From Pithys albifrons albifrons (lineage: Eukaryota; Chordata; Aves; Passeriformes; Thamnophilidae), in assembly GCF_047495875.1 (NCBI RefSeq), contig NC_092467.1, positions 26,972,066 through 27,036,065 of the forward strand: a stretch of 64,000 nucleotides of DNA, in the 5' to 3' direction. The notes beneath the pieces are model-generated. The model was not told the DNA's origin. It was given only the letters and a program-made list of their open reading frames with translations, and did no database searches. Position numbers and translations under genes: made by a program. This document shows positions 1 through 11,500 of the stretch, in pieces. The first letter of the stretch is position 1. Every line of letters begins with the position of its first letter.

Positions 1-3000
1 AGTCTAATTTCCAGCATTATGAAAGACTGCCTGAAAGTATTTTAACTTTCTTTGTATCGTCATGAAGAAAAACGTCCAAACTGTAAGGAAAACTTACAAA
101 CATACAAAATGAAAGTGGTCACTGGAATTCTCTGCAATTAAAGCACCATAAAATGGAATTTCTAAGATACGATAAATACACAAAATGATTAAACATGAAA
201 ATAGCCGCGAGTCTGTTTGGGGGCAATTATAGCATATATTGGTGGCTTTGCCACAAGCTGAAAACAAAGACCAACTTCTTTTAATCCCATGAGAAATCCA
301 ACACTCTTCCAGAAGTGCAGTACTGTGTGTATCAATAGAGGCAGCAGTTTAAACCTATTCAAACAGAAAAATATCTTAAAAGTCCAGAAAGGTAATAAAC
401 AAGCAACATATTCTTTATTTTTGTGCTTTTTTTACTCCTCTTTGTGCAAATTAGAAAAAGTAGAAAGTTAGGGTTGCAGTGGAACACTTACCAAAATACA
501 TTTCAAAAAGAAAAAATATTTAAATTGGTTTAAAAAAAATCAATAGTGTTATAAATGTTATACTGACTGCTGAAGGCAGAGTAATACAAAGTCATGTGGC
601 TCTGAGGCCTGATCTTTTAAGCTGCTCCTAATTAAATGCAGCTTTGCTCTTACTGGATGTTAAGAGCTTTCCAGGTTACTGCCCATATTAAATGAAAATT
701 AGATACTTATCTGTATGAATGTTGCAAAGTTGACTGAAAAAAGATAATGTGTGAAGACTGTGTCAAAAAGTAATATTGCTGATTCATTCTAATGTGCTTA
801 GACATATTCCTGAACTCCGATTACTCATCAGTGCCTCGTAGTATGGGTCGTAATCCTTAGCAGATAAATGCTTAATCCAAGATAAATCGTAATAAATCCA
901 AATGAGATTAGACCTTTACCAAAATACCCAACGAGTGGTGGTGGATAAAAAACCATATTTGAGTGACTGTGATACATCAGTGGGAGTCACCGACTGAATT
1001 CTGTAGAGAATTGCAGGGAAGGTGCAATAATAGTTAAAAGCAAAGCGGCACGGTACTGATCAGCGCCACTCGGGGGCTGGTGCTGCGTGTTCTTCACCAG
1101 CCTCCCTTCTTAACAATATTCTTCTGATCTGCAAGGCTTCATGGTTTACATCAGTGTTCTGTCAAAGTCACCTACTTTCTGAAACAAATGTTTTATTTAT
1201 CTCCTCCTTCCCACTCCTACTATTCTGAATCCAAATAAAACCTGCAGGAGCCTTAAGGCTAAATCATTCAGTGGGATCCAGTGGCATTTTCATCCCCTCT
1301 GTATTTGGTACCTTATGATATTGGGATGATTCATTAGGTATTTACAGTAAAGGACATCTTTTTGTAATATTTTAAAAAATAAAAAAGCCACATTACTAAA
1401 ATTCATAGTGGCATGATTGAATAAATGCCTTATTGTTAGAGCTTGACAAAAATGTAAGAAAAACTGCTGCTAAAATCTGAGATTGCTACAAAAGTCAAGA
1501 CACTTTACCTGGAATAAATTTCACCCACCTTTACTTGTGACACAAATATAATCTCTCAACCTGCCAGCTGTAAACAAAGAGCTGCTGTCTTGAAGCAGAA
1601 GCATTTCAGCTACATTTTAATAGGTTTTGTATTCTGTAATAATAAAACCTCCAAGAAATTCTATTTTAAAAATTGTGTTGCCTTACATTCAGCAATTTAG
1701 AGAAAAAATCACTACAAGAAATCACTATGCAATAAAATGTAACCTGAATTAAATTATAGTTGTGAACGAAGCTGCCCATATGAGTGTGAGTTCCATCAGC
1801 ATTATGGAGCATACTCGGAGTCGTGATCCTGGGACATCGGCTTCATGGGAGTTTTTGATGGTGGGAAGAATTAAAGTTTGTATCTGATGTCCTGAAAGCC
1901 TTTGATGTGTTTATGGCTTTTATAGGTCAGTTGCAAAGATAAGCTTTGTAATGGCTTTCTACACTTACCCTGGAAAGGCACTTACACTCGTCTTTCCATT
2001 GCTTAAAATACAGAACTATTCACTTCTGACAACTTTTGCTATTTGCTCTAAACACCATGGTGTGCATTACCCAGGTATTGATTCAAAATGCATCTTCTGA
2101 ACGGGCAATTTCATCACCATGGTCTGACAGCACAACGAAGCCACCAGATGTTGACACTGTCTGACTTTAGCTGGTCCTGCTGTTTCATCATCAGGCAATG
2201 AGAGCACAGCTCTGCATTAGGTGTTATGATTTTATCAGTGACCTGGGAAAGCCTCTTACTGGCAACTCCCCCTTCATTCAGCTCAGGTTTCCAAACTCCA
2301 GCAGATCTGATTGTTGGTTGCTCGGATTAGACAAAGAAAGAGGGCGTTGGCTGTGGGAGGAGTAACCTGAGTGAGATGCTCAGGTAGAGACAGATGCATA
2401 CAAAGCAACACAGGTGCTTTCCTGGTGCGTGTGTAGAATGAGCACTCACAGCCTCTGAGCTGAGACCTCACGTCACTTTCATTGTCTGCAACATACGCCT
2501 CATTTTTCTGAAGGAGAAATGTAAGTTCTTATATTAGGAGTTTTTCTTGTTGGTTTTGCCATGTGACTAAGAAATGAAGTAACATGAAAATGAACTAAAT
2601 CCTTTACTTTGTGTAGTACATCTCTAAATTATGCATTAGTAGTATTCAGTTGTAAGAAAGATTCACATTTCCTCATATTTGAGAAGATCTACCAAGAATT
2701 TTCTTTCCAGAATAACTATATTGGGCTTTACACTTCTCAGGGGTACAGAATACTTTCTTATGACTGTTTCTGACTATATTTTAAAGAGCAGTTAGGAATA
2801 TTATCTGAAACTTGTATCATCAAGCAAATGCCACATAGTGATCATGAGCTGTACAACAGTCTAGACCTTTGGCTGTGTCTGTGGAGAAATATTTGCATTG
2901 TAACCAGATCCAGTAGGAACTACAAAATGGTAGATGTGAGTTTTTGGAGTATTAAGTAGAATTTTTTTTTTTCACAGAGAACTAAAACATCAAGGCAAAG

Positions 3001-4404
3001 AACTAAAATATTGAATACTGCAGACTTGGAATGCAGCAAATACAAAAGCTGTGTAAGAAATGTCATTTTCTTTAGGTATACAGAGCTCAAAATGAACTAC
3101 TTTTAGAAAAGCTGTTGTCTAATGGGGTGATACCTTATCATTTAATGGATTGATGCCCTTTTCCTGACTGTTGTTTGCAGCTAGACTTCTCAGTTTTTAA
3201 GACTATCAATACCACTTCAAAAGAAAGTTGTAGAGGCTGTAAGTCAAGAAGGATTTCCATCATTCTGTCAAAATAAACATAAGGGAAAGATCCAGTGCAC
3301 CTACAAGTACAGCCAACACTACTTTGGGTCGGAAAGAAGGATTCTGAGACCAGTAAACTGTTCAGGGGCAGATGGTTTTTAATGTAAGAGTGCACTGAGA
3401 AAGTCAAAACTGTTTACAAGGAAAAAAGTCTTACTTTTGCTTTGTCTGGATTTTTGACAATGACATTTCATATCTCCTCTTTTCAGAATAATATATGTAT
3501 TGTAGAGGATGCCTGCACAGAGTATATCACGGGTCCTTTCCCCATGTGATAGTGTGTCTCTAAAACAAGAGGATTTGGAACAAATTAATAGACAGATGAA
3601 GCCAAACAAACAAATTGCTGCTATGCTAATTTCTGAAACAGATGGCTCTGATCCAGCATTTGTTGGGAAATGCAATTCCTTGTCAATCTAACACAGAATC
3701 ATATATGTCTTTCTGTCAACCTGTATGTATAGCACATAGGGAGAAATCTGGCTCTGGGTACTCCACCCACAGCTAAATTTATACACAAAGAACTGAAAAT
3801 CAAAGTGCATAAACAAGTACAAATTCTGCCATCCTTACTGGAAGCAGAGACTGGACCCTGTTTTAAAGTTTCAGGTACAGATCTTCAAAAGGCCTGAGAT
3901 GTTCAGTCTTTCTTCATATTAGAAATACCTTGAAATTAATGCAAGTTGAACACATGGCTTGCAGCACTAGAGGAAACCAGGCGATCCTATAGATTTCTGA
4001 TTTTCTAGACTCAAGGTATTTTATTTAAATGTATGAGACTTTGTTACTTTTAACCAAGCTCCCTGAAAAAAAGAGTGGGTAAAAACGTAAATAATTTTGC
4101 ACCCATGTTCCTGAGAGGTTACAGCTGAGACCGTGGGTCCAACTCAGCTTCCTCACAGTCTGTCTTCGCTGTTGGTGCATCTGCAGCTAAATTTAGCCTA
4201 ATGTTAAGAATGACCTACACAGCAAGGAAATAAACTGTTTGAAAAAATATAGGACAAAGCTTATGTCTAAGGGAAAGCTTCCCACAATGTTCTATTTGTG
4301 GCACACGATCATACATTTGTGTCACATCATCTTATCCTTTCCTTCAGCACTGATTGAAAAAGAGGCTTTTTAACCTACTCAAAATACTTCTTCGTACATC
4401 TTTA
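1..4404. other. non-coding DNA, no gene recognised
   Basis: AT-rich sequence with frequent stops in all frames. Open runs on either strand, up to about 98 codons near 3.4-3.7 kb, show no domain, no codon bias and no convincing splice pattern. If the CpG island to the right is the AGBL4 promoter, which is transcribed leftwards in other vertebrates, this stretch would be its first intron; that is inference from gene order only. A short CR1-tail-like word (acacagaatcatat, near 3690) is too weak to call a repeat. Confidence 0.6.
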
Positions 4405-5230
4405 TGGGCGCGGGTCACGGCCCTGCTCAGAGACAGGGGGAAGCACCTCCCAATTTCCGTTCCCACACCGGGAGGCACCTGTGAGGGAGCGGAGCTGTGC
4501 GGACCGTCTGGGTACGTTACCCCGGCCCTTGCGCTCCCCCGGCCCACACAGGCGCCCTCCCCGCGGCCGCGCAGACCCCGCTCAGGTGCTGCCGGTTCCG
4601 AGCGCCATAAGAGCCCCCCGCGCCCCTCCCGCCGCGGCCACTCGAGCGCTGCCGGTATCAACATGGCGGCGGCGCCGCCTCGCGCCGCCCCGTAGCGCCG
4701 CGCGGGAGACCCCGTAGCCACCACCGCCACGTGCCCCGTCCCGCGCGCGCCCCTCGTGGCTCCCCCGCGGTGGCGGGAGATGCGCGGCAGGAGCGCGGTG
4801 AGAACCCCGGGGCGGGGCGGGGGGTGCGGGCACGGGCACCTTTTCCCGCGTTCTGCCTTTCCCCGCGGCGCGGAGGTAAAGGCGGCGGGGGCGGTGCTGG
4901 AGAAAACACTCCCCACTCCGCTCATTCCCCACTTCAAGCGGTGAATCCGCGCTCGGGGCGTCGAGTACCCCGGGAGCGGGAGCCGCGCGCCGCCCGGTTT
5001 GGGTCATGCTGCCCGCAGGTTTTTCTTTTTTCTTTGTTTGATTTTTTGTTTCTTTGGTTGGGGTTTTTTTTAGGAAGAAAAGTGATTTTGTGCGTGCTGT
5101 TTCCTAAACTAGCGTTTTTAGAAGGAAAACGTGTTTCCCGAAGCGTGCGTGGGGACCGGGGCGGGGACGCATCGCGGGTGTGAGACCCGGGTGGGACCGG
5201 AGAGACCCGGAGGGTGGAGACCCCGCGAGT
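4405..5230. promoter_or_regulatory. CpG island, candidate promoter (AGBL4 or distal ELAVL4 leader)
   Basis: GC and CpG content rise abruptly at about 4405 and stay high to about 5230, in strong contrast to the flanks. Seen directly: several G-runs of the GGGGCGGGGC (Sp1) type near 4809-4825, a YY1-type element caacATGGCGGCGGCG around 4660-4674, and a possible + strand splice donor GCGCG|GTGAGA near 4799. A + strand ATG at 4663 opens only 10 codons before TAG, so no protein start is evident. Vertebrate gene order places AGBL4 upstream of ELAVL4 in the opposite direction, so a leftward first exon is plausible. I looked for the AGBL4 N-terminus on the - strand and did not find it. The island could serve transcripts in both directions. 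Confidence 0.6.
4809..4830 (+). promoter_or_regulatory. Sp1-like G-run with G-quadruplex pattern
   Basis: Four G-runs (4, 4, 6 and 3 G) lie within 22 nt, separated by C, C and TGC. The overlapping GGGGCGGGGC words are classic Sp/KLF sites. The run sits just after the possible donor near 4799, within the CpG island. Quadruplex folding is inferred from pattern only. Confidence 0.5.
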
Positions 5231-5232
5231 GC

Positions 5233-5592
5233 CTTCTCCCTGTCCTCCTGCCCCTTTGCCCCTGCCCTGGCTTCTCCCTGTCCTCCTGCCCCTTTGCCCC
5301 TGCCCTGGCTTCTCCCTGTCCTCCTGCCCCTTTGCCCCTGCCCTGGCTTCTCCCTGTCCTCCTGCCCCTTTGCCCCTGCCCTGGCTTCTCCCTGTCCTCC
5401 TGCCCCTTTGCCCCTGCCCTGGCTTCTCCCTGTCCTCCTGCCCCTTTGCCCCTGCCCTGGCTTCTCCCTGTCCTCCTGCCCCTTTGCCCCTGCCCTGGCT
5501 TCTCCCTGTCCTCCTGCCCCTTTGCCCCTGCCCTGGCTTCTCCCTGTCCTCCTGCCCCTTTGCCCCTGCCCTGGCTTCTCCCTGTCCTCCTG
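5233..5592. repeat. minisatellite, 38-bp unit, about 9.5 copies
   Basis: Nine consecutive 38-nt units start at 5233, 5271, 5309, 5347, 5385, 5423, 5461, 5499 and 5537, followed by an 18-nt partial unit. Each unit begins cttctccctgtcctcctg and ends with two CCCCTG-like blocks. I read no differences among the nine full units, so the array is young or recently homogenised. The + strand is almost pure pyrimidine plus isolated G. The unit contains no stop on either strand, so overlapping open frames of 140-174 codons run through it; these are an artefact of the repeat, not genes. It abuts the CpG island, where GC-rich minisatellites are common in vertebrates. Confidence 0.97.
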
Positions 5593-8500
5593 TACTTCTG
5601 GTGATGTATCTACAACTCCTAGGCTCAATCTAGTTTACAGTGATTAGCTCAATTAAGGTGTTTTTAATTAAAGTCCTTACCCGTGACTTGTGTAGTTTTA
5701 ATTGCTCACTGTGGAAGTTGGTGCTGGTTTTGTGCCGATAGCACTTTTTCCTGCAACAGGCTGATGGCATGAAGTATTCCCAGATATTAGAATTTGAAAC
5801 TTTTGTCTGTTTGTTGTTCCATATTAAAAAACTCTTTCTAAAGTAACTTTTGTCAATGAGCATGTGTGTTAAAAGAATGTTATTTCCCTCATTTTTTTTC
5901 CTTGAGTTCTTTTATGATATGCCTTGAATAAAACTCATACTGGTTGTGGAGGCTCAAAGGCAGTAATGGTGCCTTTGGTGATAAATCATCTTATATTTCA
6001 CCAAAGCAAGAGTAGGACCTACTTATATTGCATTTCTTGTTCGATTTGTTTATTGGTTCCTAAGCAGGTCTCCCACTGACTTCGATGGGAGGTCATTGTA
6101 CACAATGGCACCCTTAGTGCCATTTAAGACTTATATTGTCTCTTTATCTTAATAAAAGACCACTTAGTAGTCTTAAACAGGTAAGTTAGAGGCGGAGTTT
6201 TGTGCCAAGACTTGCTCTCCTCTTGTGAGGAGGGCCAGGGAGAGCACTTGAGAATTGTTTTAATAAAAATAAAGTAGTAGTCCCTTCCTCCCCCCTTTTA
6301 AAATTAAAAGTTCCAGAACAGTTTTGGAAACCTTAAACAAGAAAGTGCTGGTGGTTGAGAAGCAGAACCTGCAACACATTCAAAGCAAAAAGGAAACTGA
6401 TAGTCTAATTTTACTATCCACACTGAGTGACATCTGAAATAGTAAGGAAGCTTAAATGATGAAAAGTAAATTAGATTTTTAAATTAGGTAATGTTTGAAG
6501 ATGTTAGAGTATTACTACATTTATTTCCTTGTTAATATTCTGAGATGTTTTAGGAAAAAGTAAGGAAAGATAAATCATACCAAAATAATTTAAATGACGT
6601 TTAAAAAAAAAAAATCAATTACAACATGAGGCTTATTGCTATGCAGAAGAAGCTGCCTTTGCACAGAAATAAGCCTTTTACTTTATTCCACCTATTGAAC
6701 AGAAAAATGTAGACTAGGGAGAAAGTGCTTGTCTACCTTTGGCAGTAGAGAAACCAGGGAATAGTCTGAGGAAATGGAGATGCCATTCCATTTAAGCATT
6801 GCTGGTGAGATACATGGCACTGACATGTATGTTTTCATCTAAATCCTAATGGGGTGTTGAAACACACTTAACTTTTTTAGCCATATACAGGAAGGACTCT
6901 CATTCTTGTCTCTGTGAAGAAGGAAACACCTTAAATTCGGAAGTTTAAAGTTAATGGCTTTTCAAGGAACAGGTGTGCTATGGCATTAGTTAAGACAAGA
7001 TTGCTTTACAGGTTCAGGATACCCAGGTTTTGTGGAGGAGGGAAAATGTGACACCCTACAGCTGTAACAGTCTGAAAGCAACAGGCAGGACAGTAATTGC
7101 CTGGAACTTTTAATAGCAGAATGAGAAAGATACTGTGGTGAGCAGCCAACTCTTCTGCGTACTGTAAGGGTTACCGTGAGCTAATTTGTAGTGATACACC
7201 AGAACAGAATTTTAAGAGGCCATCAATTTCTATTAGATGTAAGAGTATTTTTACAAGGTAGAATTTTGCTTCCACGTAGCTGCAGAAACAACTTCCTAGA
7301 AGATAGTTCCTGCTCAGGTTCCTAAGCAGAAAGAGTTAACCTGTATCTCAAGAGAGTGTTGGGTGTAGTGCCAGCACTGTATGGGAGAGGCAGGAGTCAT
7401 TAATTGCAAATCATTTTGCTGTTTGTGTTCTGGGGTTGTGGGTGGGAATTCCTTTTTTACCATTTTCATTTTGCCTAGGTATACTTGGGGCTTTTACAGC
7501 TGGGAGTCAGCAACTTTTTATTAATTTTCTTGAAATAGATGTGTAGCAAATAAGTTCTTAAATAACTCCAGGTTGTGCCAGCACTTTTCTTTGCTTGTTT
7601 CTATCAGCATTAACTAAGTGTTACTGGTCAAATCAGCATGGTAACAGTTTTGAAGAATGGCAGAAGTAATGAGAATGGATGTATTTTCGTGAAAGGGTAG
7701 TATATAAGAGGAAAGAAGTAAAACCTTAATATTGCCAGTTAGATTTCTATTATCTGTAACTGCTTTTTGGCCTTAAGGGAAGTTGGTACCTAAACAGTAA
7801 AATCTGTGTGAAGCAGTGTCATATTCTTACACCGGCCTAGCTGCCTGGATGAAAGAAAAACATGAGTGTAGCTTTATTGATGTGGTAGTTTGTAGTAACT
7901 GTGGATTTTTTCAGGATGAATAGGGGGAGTATAATAATTACAATTCTGGCTCTGCAAGAATTATATTGTCCTAGGCTGAAAAGAGCGTGTCTCAAAACTA
8001 ATCATAAAATATGCTTGCCATACAAAGTTTAATCTCTGTGGTATTTTCATCACTTTTGCTCAGTTTATAAAGAAATTGGATGGAAGAATCCTGCCTTCAA
8101 ATAACAGAGGAGTGCAGACAAGATGCCAAATTAAAGAGCAAGCTGAAAAATCATGACTAAACTCAATAACAGTGACAAAATAATTGTGGTCACTTCTAAT
8201 TAGCCTGTTTATTTCACGGTTCCAATTCAGATTTTTCTAAGGAAGTATATACGTTGGTGTTTTTTTAATTAGCTCTCCTTGATATTTCTTACATATCTTA
8301 ATTAAAAGTTCGGTTGTAGTTGTTAATTATGATGTACTTGTTTAGCCTTTTGTTTAGTCTTTGTTCTGTTTATGAATGCTGCCTTCGAACAGCATTGCTC
8401 TTACTCAAACATCTTGCATGATAGTTTTCCTTGGGGGTTATGGAAATGATAATCAGCCTTATGCTTGCTCTGTTTCCAGGTGCCAGTAAGAGACTCTTTG

Positions 8501-11500
8501 GAAACGATAGCTCAACAAACAGACATCCCATGTTCTGCTGTGACCTAGTCCAGTGTGTCAGAGGTTGAATTTTAAAGCATTAAATTGCTTATCACTAGCC
8601 CAATCTGCTAGAGAAATTTTCATGTTGCTGTTTTGGTTGGACTTGAAAGTTTTGGGTTTAGGGACTTTTTTTTTCTTATATGAAAAGAGGGTTATGGTGC
8701 AGAATCCAAAGGTGTGTTGTACTTCTTGCAGTCTTCTATATTTTGTCAGGTATATTCCTCCCCAAACTGTTTGCAGCCAGTATAGCATAGAGGCACAGAC
8801 AACTCTTAACCGTTTGCAAACAGAAATAACATGTCAAATATTACAGTATATTACTGGATTCAGAAAGCAATTGACTTGTGAACCAGGCCTGGTGAACCAT
8901 TTTATTCACAATGTCTTTTCATTACTTATTCAGATAATTGATGCAATGTTTGAAGTCCCTGAAGTGCACAGAAGCATCTGCAATATCATTGACATAGTAA
9001 ACTATTTTTAAAAAAGTACTTCAGTATCCTCACAATAGACAAAATATGCAGCCTTTGTTTCCATAATGATTTAAAGTTAATGCATGGGAGATTGCATTTG
9101 GGATTTCCATAAATTAAGGGTTGTTCTCACCTTTCAACAGTTGGGTTTTAGTACTGAAAAGCAAGTGTGGTTTCTGTGTGGATTTTGTATGACTTCAGTA
9201 AAAATAAGTGTTCTGGTGCTTCACCCTTGACTATAAAACCTAATAATAATAAATGGTGGTATTTGGGTAACCGCTGATACTTCTGCAGTCTAAGAATACA
9301 TTGAACAGATGCCTCCTGTTGCCCTCCACTTCAGTGTGTTTACTGGTGCTTCGTGCAGCCTGGGTCATATTCTTGTTTTCGTGTTTCTAAGTGCTCCTGT
9401 AGCCTCTTCCCTCTGAATGCAGTCAGCTGCTCCCTGATTTGGTTTACATGCTCTTAGTGTCTCCCTCGGGTTCTCTCCATTCACCCGTCTTTCACAACAG
9501 GCTCTGCAAGCTTTGTTAATCAGCTCATCCATTTGCATTAGAAGGTGGTTTGTTTTTTTTTTTCCAACCCAAGAAAAATTGCTTTCACTCCTCACTGGTT
9601 GCTGTCATTCCTTAGTTTGAAGCTTTCTAGTTTATTACCAAATTTATCACTTAGGTACTCAGAGACATCTCCACACTTTTCTGTGGGTTTGGGGGGTTTT
9701 TTGTATGCGTGTCCATCGATGTTATCTGGCCCCTTGCCTGCCTTTATAAAAAAAAGCTTACTTTTTCTTCTTGATTGATTTCTTCCACTTGGCTCCTTTC
9801 ATTTTCTTCACTGACTAGTAATTTTGTCACTTCTGGGATTTCATGCACTATTTCCAACAGTGCTTGAACCATTGTCCTCCATACTTCCATGCAATGTATA
9901 GCTAAACAGTTTTTGTATAGCTGGAGTCTTTGCATCTTGCTGTTTAGTTTGTCTTCCCTTGTTTTGTAAGGGTGTGTTTTTTTCAGTTAGGCATAGTGGT
10001 TTGCTGTAAAATAAGTATTGGTGTGCCAATGATTTTTAATGGATAATACATAAACACTAGATTTCCTGACCCTCCCAGCCAGCATGTTTGCAGTATATCC
10101 TTTTGTATTTAGTTTCTCTAACAAATGCGTAAGTCCAGATTTCTTTTACTGAGTGGCTTTGCACTCCAGTTGATGCATTTTGACATCCTTGCTAGTTTCT
10201 TTAGTTGCAGTAGCCCATGTAAAGCTGCCTTTTGTCACACTGTTACTCATTGCTTATGCAGAACTCCAGATTCTCTAAGGATGTTGTTTAATAGAAACAC
10301 TTTTACTGGAGGAGCTTTCTAGGTCAAAAGAGAGGTTTGACACCCTTGGGCCAGAGAAAGCTTACCCGTCCCCTATGTACATTTCCCACTAAAATTTCAA
10401 AACCTCATCACCCTGGAAGGGCTCACCTACCAGATGCAGGATCCTAAAGCCCACCCTCTGCTGTAGACCTGTCTGTAGGTTACAGATTTGCCTCATCTCC
10501 TAGTGCCTGCTATGGAAGTAGCAATACCCAGGAAATCTGCTTTGGCTTGCCATGAGTCTTGTTCAGAGGTGTTGGTGGCTGCATGTGGGTTCTGGGGGTT
10601 TGCAGAAGGGTGGCTGCAGTGCTGCTTATGGACATGTGCAAACAGGGTTTGGTTGCTTCTCTTCACCTTGTGCTGTAGAGCTACATTGAGGGCCCGAGGC
10701 TTTGCTAGAGAGGTTATTACTGGTTCTTTACCTGAGATTGTGGAGTTTCATTTACAGAAGTTACAATATGAAGCTGATACAAAGCTAGTCTGATACTCCA
10801 GATTTCCCGGTCTGTCACTTGCCAACAGTTTTAGTCGTTGCTCCTCATTCAAGTAGCTGTGGTTTTGAATAACTTTGTTTGGTTTTGTTCCTGTTTTTCT
10901 AAGAGAAATCATTACTCTATCCTGCTTGTCTGTTGGTCATGCATTCCCTGATTAGTAGCTTTCTAACCTGCTGGCAAATGTTGAATGGATGGCAGAAAAG
11001 TGGAAATTTCAAAGATGTTAAACTGCTACAGGCTTTGTGAAATCAAACAGCTGAAAAAAGCTTTAATTTGATGTCATCCCTTAGATGGAAAGAAATTACA
11101 CAGCAGCAAAACTGAATGCTGAAATCTTAGAGAGCAGCCTTGTCCCCATAGGACAAGGTTCCCACTAGCAGCCTTGATGTGTGGGAGATTATTTCTTCCA
11201 TGGCATGATAAGAGATAAAGCCCTTTGTATACACTTACTGACATCCAAGGTAGCATCTCAAAATCCAGACAATTTACTTTTGGTTGAATTGAGATGCCTG
11301 TTGCCTGTTAGTGTTTGCAATACCCAGCCTTTCTGTTAATGTACTTGCTGCTGAATTTCACTGCTCTAAAGAAAACATCAGCTTTAATTATGTCTTGGAA
11401 GAGTCATTCAAATCCCTCTTAGAGTTTCCTCTCACTCGGGGCTCCACACTGGGGTTTGTACTTGGCTCACTGGAGCTCCTCTCAGGCTCTCATGTAAGCA

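Noticed and set aside
4344..5007. Long Ala/Arg/Pro-rich open frames in the CpG island, both strands
   Set aside because: GC-rich DNA lacks stops by composition; none matches the AGBL4 N-terminus or another protein I recognise.
5104..5647. Overlapping open frames of 139-174 codons on both strands
   Set aside because: They are created by the stop-free 38-bp minisatellite; the translations are pure repeats with no start or splice support.
6061..6100. Word cactgacttcgatgggagg resembling an old amniote SINE motif
   Set aside because: A single short match from memory with no flanking body; a similar hint near 58200-58245 is also too weak.
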